From Prosopocoilus inquinatus (Eukaryota; Arthropoda; Insecta; Coleoptera; Lucanidae), in assembly GCA_036172665.1 (NCBI GenBank), contig CM069877.1, positions 24,763,001-24,827,000 on the forward strand: a DNA stretch of 64,000 nt. Direction: 5' to 3'. The notes under the pieces were generated by a model, which saw nothing but the letters and a program-made list of their open reading frames with translations, had not been told where the DNA came from and did not search any database. Positions 30,930-40,761 of this stretch are shown piece after piece. Numbering within the stretch: the stretch's first letter is position 1; each line of letters opens with the position of its first letter. The position numbers were made by a program, and so were the translations under genes.

Positions 30930-31448
30930 TTTTTGTCTTCTTCGGATCTACTGAGTTGACTTCTTTCATTGTCCCATTTCCACAGCTCTCCGTCTGTGAT
31001 TACTTTCTTGTAGCCAACTTTTACCCTACTACCCACTTCTTATTTTCTGCCACCTCTTTGATTTTCTTCTGGATGTCTTTTTCGTTTTCAGTCATCTCAG
31101 AATTAATATAGACTACCGGTTCTCTTACATATTTCAGTGCTTTTTTTTCTCTTAATATTTTTTGTTTGTCCTCTTCCTGTTCCATTTCAACTATACAGCT
31201 CTTACTGCTTATTTTGTAGGCCTTTTTAATGTTTGTCTCTATATGTAAATGTTGTTGCGCAAAGTTCTGCACTGATTGTTTTATAGCAATTGGATTATTT
31301 CCCTCTAGGGGTAGCCCAGTTATTACAAGGTTATTTTTCTTTTGTTCTTTCTCTATACGCTCTATTTTCTTTTCTATTTTATCAATTTTCTCCATTTTTA
31401 TGCCTATTTGTTGCATTTGATGATCCAGTTTTCTGTTTTCGTCTTCTA
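30930..31448 (-). pseudogene. LINE ORF1 coiled-coil nucleic acid-binding protein
   Basis: Begins in a coiled coil (ENRKLDHQMQQIGIKMEKID, KIEKKIERIEKEQKK), then an RRM-like part (NNLVITGLPLEG ... SCIVEMEQEEDKQKIL). Near 31021 the frame is lost, and VGYKKVITDGELWKWD continues in another frame to about 30930. The start of the frame is fused by chance to the hAT C-terminus, because the LINE inserted inside the hAT transposase gene. Confidence 0.75.
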
Positions 31449-32509
31449 ATTTAACTAAAACATGGTGTAACAAATTCTCAAAATTATATTTGCGCCTATT
31501 GTCGGCGAGAATATTTTTGTACTGAGAAAACACTCTCTCGATATCGCAGGACACTATTGGTACAAATTCGTATTTTACAACGTCATTGACACTTAAATGT
31601 TCGTTTTTTTTCATTAAGGGTCGATTCATTTTGCAACACTTCACTTATATTCTTCAGTTGCTGATAGCCCGTATTCTTTGACAGCACTTCGTTTAATTTA
31701 TTGATAAAAACATTTTTCTTGAGTTTTGCTAAACCGTTAACTACATTTGGGTATAAAACCTGCAGTCCCCCCATTGTTTTGCACATATATGGTGCAGCAT
31801 CATTACAAACTGCTAGCACTTTTTCATATAAAATTCCAGACGGCCACAATAAACTTAAAGAGTCGTTGAAAAAAGCAGCGACTGTTGAATAATTTACTTT
31901 GTCCAACACTTTTAAAGTCAGCAGATATGATTTATTTTTTTCTTCAGGAACCCCTAATATACCAAACACAAAATTTCCTATGCATCTTTGTTCTTCATCG
32001 GTTGTTTCATCCAACGACACCCAAATAGAATGATCCTTTACTTTTGCTTTTAATTTATCCAATGTTAATGTATACAATTCAGAAACATAATTTTTTCTTA
32101 AGGTCGATTCATCTGGAATATTTTGCTTTGTATACTTTTCCAAAAAATGGCAAAGAACTTCATTTTTTAACTTAGCTAATGGGATGTCTGCGCAAATAAA
32201 AGCCTTACGAAGTTCTGCATTGAATTCTGAACGTTTAGGTCCAGGCGTCGGTAAATTAGAAATTAACACTTGCCGTTCGTTATTTCCCCTTTTGCGATTT
32301 TTATTACTTGCATGCTTTCCGGTTTGAAGATGCTGCGTGACTTGAAACTTTTTGGTTGCCGTAACATGAACCTCGCAGTATTTACAAAATAACAGACGCC
32401 CATCCGTTATAAAATCATCGTAGTCCTTCACAAACTGGTTTAAAATTGCACTTATACACTTTTTTTCTTTTGGCATCTTGAGAGATGTTAATCCTATTGC
32501 AATCAGCAT
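31449..32509 (-). pseudogene. hAT transposase with BED zinc finger, frameshifted and cut
   Basis: 32509-31583 has an N-terminal BED finger (FCKYCEVHVT...HLQTGKH) and a transposase segment with SIWVSLDETTDEEQR and VLAVCNDAAPYMCK. In a run of A near 31610 the frame shifts, and the dimerisation domain continues (SCDIERVFSQYKNILADNRRKYNFENL, about 31555-31470), ending where the LINE starts. Total length is far below the usual 600 residues, so the centre is also deleted. A non-autonomous or dead copy. Confidence 0.87.
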
Positions 32510-33096
32510 ACAACTACTGAAGGTTGATGAAATTTTCTGCAGAATTTCCTGGTAAAATTAGAAACCATTAGACCATACCATGGTCTGTACGAGTACTACT
32601 GTAACGCGGACAAAATACTTGGAAATTCGTGGGATAATGTGCGGTCGCAGTAAGCAATGGCGGTTTTCATACACTGTTAATCCTCTTATTATTTCCAAGT
32701 ATTCTGATTTTGAAACACTGGTTGTTCAGATTGTCTGCTACAAAATGTCAGTTTGCACTTGGCAATAAGAAATAATCGCAAATTTGCAATTAAAACAAAA
32801 AAATGCAGGAAATTATGCATTAATGCCCTAAAAAGTTAAAATATGCATTTATGTATAAAAATGTTCCAAATATGCATTTGCATATGCAATTATGCAAACG
32901 CATAATTATCCTAAGCCTACTTATATATATACATAGGTAATACAATTAAAAATGACGTCAGAAATACACGACTGTTTGACGTACAAAAACGACGTCGCCG
33001 GGCTGTGACATTTGCCCGTCATTTTTACGTCTTTAATACGTCATTGACATTGGTCATTCGATGTAAACGATGACCAATTCTTGACGTGAGAAAGAC

Positions 33097-33311
33097 TGTC
33101 ACGAAGGGTGCTTTTGTTAATTTAAACACTCTGTATATACATGTTAAATATTGCGGTACGGTGGGGCACACTTTGCTGAGTCGCCAATATCGGAATGAGC
33201 GCTCGATCGCGTCTTCGATCGGAGCGGGGGACTATTCGCTGGGCAAGGGCGACTCAGGAACGTAGGTCTTCCGGAGATTGGGTTGGTTGTGCCAAATAAA
33301 CGTGATACTCA
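33097..33311 (+). mobile_element. Gypsy-B LTR, left arm
   Basis: A 215-bp LTR from TGTCACGAAGGG to GTGATACTCA. It is the inverse of 43840-43626 with few changes. The sequence after it (GTGAGTGGGCTTTTCCTGG) is the expected primer-binding region, but no tRNA match is obvious. Confidence 0.8.
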
Positions 33312-33375
33312 GTGAGTGGGCTTTTCCTGGACCCCCTTTACCCTCATACCAGCTTCAGGCGACCCCAAGAAGGCC

Positions 33376-33440
33376 GGTAAGTCGATCCAATTTTTAAACG
33401 GCAAAACGGTTCCTTTACCACTGAGCTACCCCCTCATTTT
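33376..33440 (-). ncRNA. tRNA-like antisense segment in the Gypsy-B leader
   Basis: Read on the minus strand it holds GGTAGCTCAGTGGTAAAG, a strong tRNA A-box/D-arm. About 25 bases later comes TTGGATCGACTTACC, a weak B-box-like word. Stems do not close well, so it is a decayed tRNA-like sequence or chance. The right arm repeats it at about 43274-43338. Confidence 0.3.
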
Positions 33441-34159
33441 TCTGATAGCATCGCCGCTACCCCGGAGCGAGCGTGCCAGTGGTGGAGGCGCCTCTTTGCG
33501 CGATAATTTGAGTAGAAGTAACGTTTAACATTAATTGGGTCGGGACACGTAGTCAACTCGTTAGGGTGCGGTCACTTGAAATACCTCGTGTGTTTTAGGC
33601 AAAAGCGGTCACAGTTTGATATTTTTTTTTAATACAATTAGAGAATCCAGCCCGCTAATTATAAATACCTTTCCTTTTTCTTATCTAAATAATGCGTTGA
33701 TCAAAAAACTGCCACTTTGCCATTTATAAGAGCTATAGGTCGTTCAAACCAACAACGCAACGGTATGAATTGATAACCAAATATTAATTTTTAAATAAAT
33801 ACGGTGGCCAATATTAACAAAAATTATTAAATAAAAAGGAATACGTGTGCGGTAATTATTTAATGGCACGTACCGCGGAAATTCACTGAACAGGTGTATT
33901 GTGACACGTTGCTGTGTCAGACGATTTTAAATAGGTAACAATTAAAATCGTATACGATAAAAATGTGCAAATGTAAGGCACTATAGTATGGTGCTTGTTG
34001 CGGTCTATAAAAAGCCTAATAATAAAAAGGGCCCAAAGAGACAAAATAAATATTAGCGTACACAAATATGCTTCTAATAAACATAATATTTAATTAGCGG
34101 AACATTAATTAAGGCGGACGGAATAATCTCGGGTAAATTTAATAACGTTTGATACATAA

Positions 34160-35950
34160 ATGGCTGAAGGACCCAGAACAAGGCTAAGGAGCAAAGATGA
34201 CGAAAAAGTCGAGAATTTAATAAAGGAAAAAAAGAAGCCAGAAATTCACGTAACATTAGATAAACACGCTTTTTTCCCGCTAGCGAGGAGCACATTGACA
34301 CCACGATCGCCGCCAGCAGGTCGCAAAAATTTACAAATAACATTAGGCAGCGAAGAAGACTTAACAATTTTGGAAGATAAAAATGACAAAACAGAGACAC
34401 TAGAACAAACACCCGCGATTACCACGCCTAACAGAGGTCAGCAGACTCAAGTCAGTCCGAACCCACACCAATTTCGGACATTGAAACAAGTCTTACATCA
34501 AGAAAACCAGCGGCAAATTCTAAATCCCGGTCCAATACCCGACCCCCCCCCCCCCACTTGGCCAGAACGACTGAGCACAGAGACAACAATTAAACCGAAA
34601 TCCTTAGCGGAATCGATAATGGAACAAAGAGAAAAAATACTGGAAACGCGCGTTGCGCCATCAGCAGATGATACGTTCTTACGAAAAGGAGCAATTCCGA
34701 AACAAAATAATATCGCACAGAGGAAACAATTGGAACCTAATAACGGAAAATTGAAGCAAAATCCGGAAATCCACGAATTTAATTCGAAGGAACCTAATTG
34801 GACGAGTAGAAATAAATCAATTAGTATGTTTTATAACACACGTAAATCAGTGGCGCCAAAATTTTCGAAACCACCAGCTTTTAATCCGCAGGAAGATGAT
34901 CCTATGACTTTCTTGAAAAAATATAAAGTTGTAGCCAAAATGAACGGTTGGGACGAATTGGAACAGCTGGGATATTTGGAAAATTCTTTGGAAGGTAGTG
35001 CACTTTCCTGGTTTGAAAATTTGATAAGAAATAATCCAGAGGCCGATTGGGATTGGACAATAAAAAAGTTCAAAAATAAATTTTTAGGTCCCAATTTCGA
35101 ATTTAAATTGCAAGAAAAATTAATTATTCGGAAACAACGAACAAACGAAAGCTTAACGGACTTTTTTTATTCATTTATAGAAATCTGTAACGATTATAAT
35201 CCGAAAATGCCCGAAAGAGAAATTCTACAACGCTTGATGGCGGGATTATTACCCTACTATAGACATATGGTATGCATAAAGTGTCCAACAAGTTTAAAAG
35301 ATTTAGAACATTTTATGGAAACCATAGAAGAGACAGAAAAGGAAGGGAAGACAATTCTGCATAAGGACGTGGGGAAAAATCCCGAAGAAGAGAATCACGG
35401 CTATGACCTACGAAGATCGGACATAAGACAAGATCAGTCGGAAACAATGGGCATAATAAATAAATTAATCGACAAATTGACTGTTGACCGAAAAGAAGAC
35501 GCCTTTAGAGATCGAAAGGGGGATTCTGTTTACTACAATGCCAGAAGAAAACTCGAGCATAAAAAATTTGGAGAGGATGACAAAAGGAATAATTTTCATT
35601 TGACAGGAATCAAAAACCAAAAGCATTATCAACGAACTTCAAACATCTTTAATTGCCAAATTTGTGGTTACGCTGGTCATATGGCCAGAAATTGTAGAAA
35701 ATTGACTCCAAGAAGAGGGTATAACAATGACAACAATAAAGAAGCGAGATCAGTGAACGTCCCGACATGTCAATGGTGTAATACAAGAGGACACACAGCG
35801 TCAACATGTAGAAAATTAATAGCAGAAAGGCAAATTCCCAATAATCCACTTCACAGAGAGGGGCAATGCGTAATTAAGAAAGGATACGATTATGGCAGAA
35901 AGATGAATAATAATTTAAATGGTACAGGACAGAGCACGAAAAGGCCCTGA
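34160..35950 (+). CDS. Gypsy-B Gag, left arm
   Basis: A 596-aa Gag. The basic, disordered first 240 residues include a proline run encoded by poly-C. The retrotransposon Gag core lies at about 245-400 (FLKKYKVVAKMNGWDELEQL, SALSWFENLIRNNPEADWDW). Two CCHC knuckles follow: CQICGYAGHMARNC (about 497) and CQWCNTRGHTASTC (about 537). It packages the element RNA. The frame is complete here, whereas the right-arm copy breaks just before the knuckles. Confidence 0.9.
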   Translation: MAEGPRTRLRSKDDEKVENLIKEKKKPEIHVTLDKHAFFPLARSTLTPRSPPAGRKNLQITLGSEEDLTILEDKNDKTETLEQTPAITTPNRGQQTQVSPNPHQFRTLKQVLHQENQRQILNPGPIPDPPPPTWPERLSTETTIKPKSLAESIMEQREKILETRVAPSADDTFLRKGAIPKQNNIAQRKQLEPNNGKLKQNPEIHEFNSKEPNWTSRNKSISMFYNTRKSVAPKFSKPPAFNPQEDDPMTFLKKYKVVAKMNGWDELEQLGYLENSLEGSALSWFENLIRNNPEADWDWTIKKFKNKFLGPNFEFKLQEKLIIRKQRTNESLTDFFYSFIEICNDYNPKMPEREILQRLMAGLLPYYRHMVCIKCPTSLKDLEHFMETIEETEKEGKTILHKDVGKNPEEENHGYDLRRSDIRQDQSETMGIINKLIDKLTVDRKEDAFRDRKGDSVYYNARRKLEHKKFGEDDKRNNFHLTGIKNQKHYQRTSNIFNCQICGYAGHMARNCRKLTPRRGYNNDNNKEARSVNVPTCQWCNTRGHTASTCRKLIAERQIPNNPLHREGQCVIKKGYDYGRKMNNNLNGTGQSTKRP

Positions 35951-36009
35951 ACTCTGTCCGGAATTATTTCCAAAAAGGGGCCTCAAGTGATAGTGGTTCG
36001 TGTAGTGAA

Positions 36010-37279
36010 ATAAGGAAAAATAATAATAACAATTCCAACAAATGACGCCAATATATTGACAACAACAGGTAGTCTTAATGGAAGAGATGTTAATATTATT
36101 GTGGACACGGGAGCAGCATCTAACGTTATTACTAGACGTTTTGCAACCGATATATTACCATTGGAAAATTCGCCCGTTCTGAATACGATTAATAATAAAA
36201 AAGTTGTCCCTTTAGGAATGTCAAAAGTAACGGTTTCACTGAGGGGCAAAATTTTTTTGCTACAGGCACTAGTTGTGGAGAACCTGACAGCACCACTAAT
36301 TTTAGGATGCCCTTTTCTTAAGGATTATGATGCCGAAATAAATTTTTCTTCCAAGGAAATTAAGTTGAATAACCTAGAAACGAGCGTTGAAACTAATTTA
36401 GAAATACGGCAACAAAATATTGATAGTATTAAAAGTCAAAATTCCCGAAGATTAGGACAGGGTTGGCTAAAAATACCTAAATGGACAAGTCAAAGGGTCT
36501 CGTATGAGAATTTTAAAAATCAGGACACAACGAAATTTTCCACTGAAATCAAGTACGTGAAGACAGATTTATTTAATTTACCAAAGTCATTTAGTTTAGC
36601 TCATTCCGTATCAGCCGATCTAAGAATGTCTAAAGGTATTGCTAAGTTATTTAAAGCTAAATTTGATAACATCGAGCAACTTAAAAACCAGAATCCAAAT
36701 GTGGGAAATGTGGTTTACTTAAAATTAAAAGAGAGATTTGTTTTTTACTTAATAACAAAAAGACATTCGCAGGATAAACCAACTTTACAAAATATTTTTA
36801 ATTCCCTCTTATCGTTAAAACAGCTGATGGTACAAAATAAACTCTAAAATCTAGGGATGCCAAAAATAGCTTGCGGAATGGATAAGCAAAAATGGAAAAC
36901 TATAGAAAAAATGATACGATACATCTTTCAGGGAACAGACATTAACATCAACATATGTGAACTGCCAGAACAAGATTATCAAAAATCAGCAACTACAGCT
37001 CATAAAAATAAAACAGCAGTGTCTTGGAACGAACTACCAGGAGAGGATATCGTAGATGAAATTGTACAAGATCAAATAATTAAAGTCAATATAGCGGAAG
37101 ATGCAATGATTGAAGGAGGAGAATCTAGAAGCTGTCAAATTAAATTTTCAGATAATGCAAACTTTGAAAAACCATTACTGTGTTGTACGTTTCATGCAAG
37201 AGGACAATTTCTTCATAAAAATAAATTGGAGATAGCAGATGATTTTCGAGATTTTGGAAATAATAAAATTAAATTATGA
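36010..37279 (+). pseudogene. Gypsy-B protease plus TARG1/OARD1-like macrodomain, left arm
   Basis: A retropepsin comes first (IIVDTGAASNVITRRF, then LILGCPFLKDYDAEI) and keeps DTG. From about 36545 a macrodomain follows: TDLFNLPKSFSLAHSVSADL, RMSKGIAKLFKAKF, VFYLITKRHSQDKPTLQN. After an in-frame stop at 36845-36847 it resumes as MPKIACGMDKQKWKTIEKMI and IFQGTDININICELP. Lys of YLITK and Asp of CGMD match the catalytic Lys84 and Asp125 of human TARG1, which removes ADP-ribose from acidic residues. After the domain the frame ends at 37279, and RT begins in another frame at 37239. The stop codon is shared with the right arm. Confidence 0.85.
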
Positions 37280-37724
37280 TAAAAACAGGAAACTAATCAA
37301 GAAGGATACGGCATTGGGCTACATTGTGGTGGATAACAAAAATGAAATTGGAAAATTATTAGCAGAACAAAATAAGCTTTTAAATTTAAATGTAGTGATG
37401 GAAGAAAAGTCGTCAAAAGTTTATAACATAAACAATCATCTGCAAGACGAAGAAAAGAAGAAATTAGAAAATTTATTACAGAAAAATTCAAACATTATGG
37501 CATGGACAAACCTACTTCTCGGAAAGACAGATCGGGCAGAACACACGATCGATATTGGACAAAACAGCCCCGTCAAATCACGACCATACAGGGTAAGTAT
37601 GAAGGAGCGGGATATCATTAAACAACAAATAGAAGAGATGTTGGAAGCCGGGATCATACGTCCTTCAGACAGCGAATTCGCTTCGCCCGTCGTGTTAGTA
37701 AAAAAACCGGATGGTACATTTAGA
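37239..37724 (+). pseudogene. Gypsy-B reverse transcriptase start, left arm (truncated)
   Basis: The linker and first RT motifs are present (RPYRVSMKERDIIKQQIEEM, then [18 protein letters not shown]), then the sequence switches to the inverted right arm. The RT palm and everything downstream are absent from this arm. Confidence 0.88.
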
Positions 37725-37734
37725 TTGGATTGCT

Positions 37735-38381
37735 GGTCCTCCATATTCAGGATTTTCTACTGCCTTTTTTATCTCTTGTAAACGTGAATCTTTCCTTTGC
37801 CACTTTTCCAGATCTGTTGCACTTGCAATGAATGTTGGAACATTTTGTGCTTCCTTCTCATCTTCTGTGGTTCCTAGAGTACAAGGGTACCTCGAGAGTG
37901 CATCCGCATCCTTGTTTGATGTTCCTTTTTTATGGAAAACTTTGTATGAGTATTCCATCAGTTTCAACGACCAGCGCAGTAGACGACCTCCGGGAGTTTT
38001 TAACGTCTGTAGCCAACACAACGCGTGGTGATCTGTAATTATGTTAAAGCTGTCCAATCCCCACAAGTAAGATCTAAAGTATTCCACCGACCATACTGCC
38101 GCTAGGCATTCTAATTCTGTTATGGGGTAGCTTTTTTCGTATTTGGTAAGAGTTCTTGAGATATGCGAAATAGGGTGAAGTTTTTGTGACACCACGTCTT
38201 TTTGCAATAAAACTGCTCCGATTCCGTTTCCACTCGCATCTACTCGTAGCTCGGTTTCTGCCGTAGGATTGTAATGTCCTAAGATGGGAGCACTGGTTAG
38301 TTTTTCTTTTAGAGCTTCGAAAGCTTTTTTCTGGTTTTGACCCCATTCAAATTTTGAATTTGCCCCAATAATGTTATACAA
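37735..38381 (-). pseudogene. Gypsy-B RNase H, right arm
   Basis: Connection domain and RNase H: LRVDASGNGIGAVLLQ (Asp), ITELECLAAVWSVEYF (Glu), FNIITDHHALCWL (Asp-His) and SNKDADALSRYP (Asp). All four acids are present. It is separated from the RT frame only by an in-frame TAA near 38494. The frame stops at the palindrome junction after EYGGPAIQ. Confidence 0.88.
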
Positions 38382-38492
38382 CGGGCCGGCGATAATTGAA
38401 AAATTTTTAATAAACCGTCTGAAAAAATTACATAATCCTAAGAAACTTTGAACTTCTCTTATTTTTCTTGGTGTAGGGAAATTTCTTACTGC

Positions 38493-39473
38493 TTAGATCT
38501 TTGTCTCGTCTAGTAATATACCTTTAGTTGAAATCTTGAATCCTAACACTCTAAGTTCCTGCATTCCAAAATAGCACTTTGAAGGTTTTAAAGTAAGACC
38601 TGCTCCTTTTATGCAATTGAAGACTCTTTGTAAACGTTCTAAGTGTTCCTCCATGGTATTGCTTACCACGATGATATCGTCTAAATAGATTGCCACTTCC
38701 TTCCATTTTAAGTCCTTAAATATTGAGTCAGTCAGCCTTTGGAAGGTACTTGGTGCATTACACAGTCCGAAGCTCAAGCGGTTAAACTCATACAGCCCAT
38801 CGTTTGTTGTAAATGCCGTTTTATGCCGATCTTCTTCTTTAACTGGACATTGCCAATAACCGCTGTTTAAGTCTAGTGTCGAAAAATATTTATTTCCTCC
38901 TAAAAAATTTAGTATATCATCTATCAGTGGTAGGGGGTACGATGACTTCGTGGTGATGGCATTCAGTTTCCGGTAATCAACACAAAATCTAAATGTACCA
39001 TCCGGTTTTTTTACTAACACGACGGGCGAAGCGAATTCGCTGTCTGAAGGACGTATGATCCCGGCTTCCAACATCTCTTCTATTTGTTGTTTAATGATAT
39101 CCCGCTCCTTCATACTTACCCTGTATGGTCGTGATTTGACGGGGCTGTTTTGTCCAATATCGATCGTGTGTTCTGCCCGATCTGTCTTTCCGAGAAGTAG
39201 GTTTGTCCATGCCATAATGTTTGAATTTTTCTGTAATAAATTTTCTAATTTCTTCTTTTCTTCGTCTTGCAGATGATTGTTTATGTTATAAACTTTTGAC
39301 GACTTTTCTTCCATCACTACATTTAAATTTAAAAGCTTATTTTGTTCTGCTAATAATTTTCCAATTTCATTTTTGTTATCCACCACAATGTAGCCCAATG
39401 CCGTATCCTTCTTGATTAGTTTCCTGTTTTTATCATAATTTAATTTTATTATTTCCAAAATCTCGAAAATCAT
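38493..39473 (-). pseudogene. Gypsy-B reverse transcriptase, right arm
   Basis: A complete RT palm: FCVDYRKLNAITTKSSYPLP, FSTLDLNSGYWQ, LSFGLCNAPSTFQRL and the catalytic AIYLDDIIVV, then thumb motifs. An in-frame stop at its end separates it from RNase H. The upstream macrodomain lies in a different frame. Confidence 0.9.
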
Positions 39474-40700
39474 CTGCTATCTCCAATTTATTTTTATGAA
39501 GAAATTGTCCTCTTGCATGAAACGTACAACACAGTAATGGTTTTTCAAAGTTTGCATTATCTGAAAATTTAATTTGACAGCTTCTAGATTCTCCTCCTTC
39601 AATCATTGCATCTTCCGCTATATTGACTTTAATTATTTGATCTTGTACAATTTCATCTACGATATCCTCTCCTGGTAGTTCGTTCCAAGACACTGCTGTT
39701 TTATTTTTATGAGCTGTAGTTGCTGATTTTTGATAATCTTGTTCTGGCAGTTCACATATGTTGATGTTAATGTCTGTTCCCTGAAAGATGTATCGTATCA
39801 TTTTTTCTATAGTTTTCCATTTTTGCTTATCCATTCCGCAAGCTATTTTTGGCATCCCTAGATTTTAGAGTTTATTTTGTACCATCAGCTGTTTTAACGA
39901 TAAGAGGGAATTAAAAATATTTTGTAAAGTTGGTTTATCCTGCGAATGTCTTTTTGTTATTAAGTAAAAAACAAATCTCTCTTTTAATTTTAAGTAAACC
40001 ACATTTCCCACATTTGGATTCTGGTTTTTAAGTTGCTCGATGTTATCAAATTTAGCTTTAAATAACTTAGCAATACCTTTAGACATTCTTAGATCGGCTG
40101 ATACGGAATGAGCTAAACTAAATGACTTTGGTAAATTAAATAAATCTGTCTTCACGTACTTGATTTCAGTGGAAAATTTCGTTGTGTCCTGATTTTTAAA
40201 ATTCTCATACGAGACCCTTTGACTTGTCCATTTAGGTATTTTTAGCCAACCCTGTCCTAATCTTCGGGAATTTTGACTTTTAATACTATCAATATTTTGT
40301 TGCCGTATTTCTAAATTAGTTTCAACGCTCGTTTCTAGGTTATTCAACTTAATTTCCTTGGAAGAAAAATTTATTTCGGCATCATAATCCTTAAGAAAAG
40401 GGCATCCAAAAATTAGTGGTGCTGTCAGGTTCTCCACAACTAGTGCCTGTAGCAAAAAAATTTTGCCCCTCAGTGAAACCGTTACTTTTGACATTCCTAA
40501 AGGGACAACTTTTTTATTATTAATCGTATTCAGAACGGGCGAATTTTCCAATGGTAATATATCGGTTGCAAAACGTCTAGTAATAACGTTAGATGCTGCT
40601 CCCGTGTCCACAATAATATTAACATCTCTTCCATTAAGACTACCTGTTGTTGTCAATATATTGGCGTCATTTGTTGGAATTGTTATTATTATTTTTCCTT
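39433..40700 (-). pseudogene. Gypsy-B protease plus macrodomain, right arm
   Basis: A mirror copy of 36010-37279 with the same in-frame stop after MVQNKL (39862-39864) and the same frame exit before RT. The only protein difference seen is LIFGCPF in place of LILGCPF in the protease. Catalytic Lys (YLITK) and Asp (CGMD) are present. Confidence 0.85.
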
Positions 40701-40761
40701 ATTTCACTACACGAACCACTATCACTTGAGGCCCCTTTTTGGAAATAATTCCGGACAGAGT

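Larger units (their letters stand above)
8728..31448 (-). mobile_element. non-LTR retrotransposon (LINE) interrupted by the Polinton
   Basis: The flanks share a 15-bp duplication ATTTAACTAAAACAT (8713-8727 and 31449-31463), as made by target-primed reverse transcription. The element reads on the minus strand: ORF1 coiled-coil protein, AP-type endonuclease, reverse transcriptase, and a 3' tail of AT dinucleotides (8728-8740) in place of poly-A. Own length is about 3.5 kb. The endonuclease-RT family is common in arthropod genomes and is often misannotated as a craniofacial development protein. I leave the clade open. Several frameshifts show it is dead. Confidence 0.9.
8485..32919 (-). mobile_element. 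hAT transposon carrying a LINE and a Polinton
   Basis: The ends are TAAGCTTAGGATAATTATGC (left) and, inverted, TAGGCTTAGGATAATTATGC (right). They are flanked by a perfect 8-bp duplication CTTATATA (8477-8484 and 32920-32927), the length typical of hAT. Subterminal ATGCATATGCA words fill both ends. Own sequence is about 1.7 kb, with a BED-finger transposase on the minus strand (31459-32509). The rest is the inserted LINE. Confidence 0.9.
7682..33098. mobile_element. element X, short TIR element carrying the hAT-LINE-Polinton nest
   Basis: The left end CAGTCGTTTTTATCACGTCA and the inverse of the right end CAGTCTTTCTCACGTCA match, and both continue into ATTGGTCA and TCGAATGACCA blocks. Without the nested hAT only about 970 bp belong to X (7682-8484 and 32928-33098). 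These are rich in GACGTC/ACGTCA words and have no coding frame. No clear target duplication is seen. The right end overlaps the TG of the Gypsy-B LTR. The superfamily is not identifiable by eye. Confidence 0.5.
33097..37724 (+). mobile_element. Gypsy-B, left arm of the inverted pair
   Basis: LTR, gag, protease-macrodomain and the first part of RT in plus orientation, ending inside RT after DGTFR (37724), where it meets the right arm tail-to-tail. The sequence is nearly identical to the inverse of 38994-43603. Seen differences are a one-base change near the zinc knuckles, one Leu/Phe change in the protease region and an 11-bp LTR deletion. No integrase or 3' LTR follows. Confidence 0.9.

Noticed and set aside
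31021..31644. A single gene combining a hAT dimerisation domain with a coiled-coil protein
   Set aside because: The 15-bp duplication marks the LINE insertion point inside the frame, so the fusion is accidental.
37695..38381. Gene ending in a novel C-terminus SKCTIRFFY
   Set aside because: The last residues are read from the inverted left arm past the palindrome junction.
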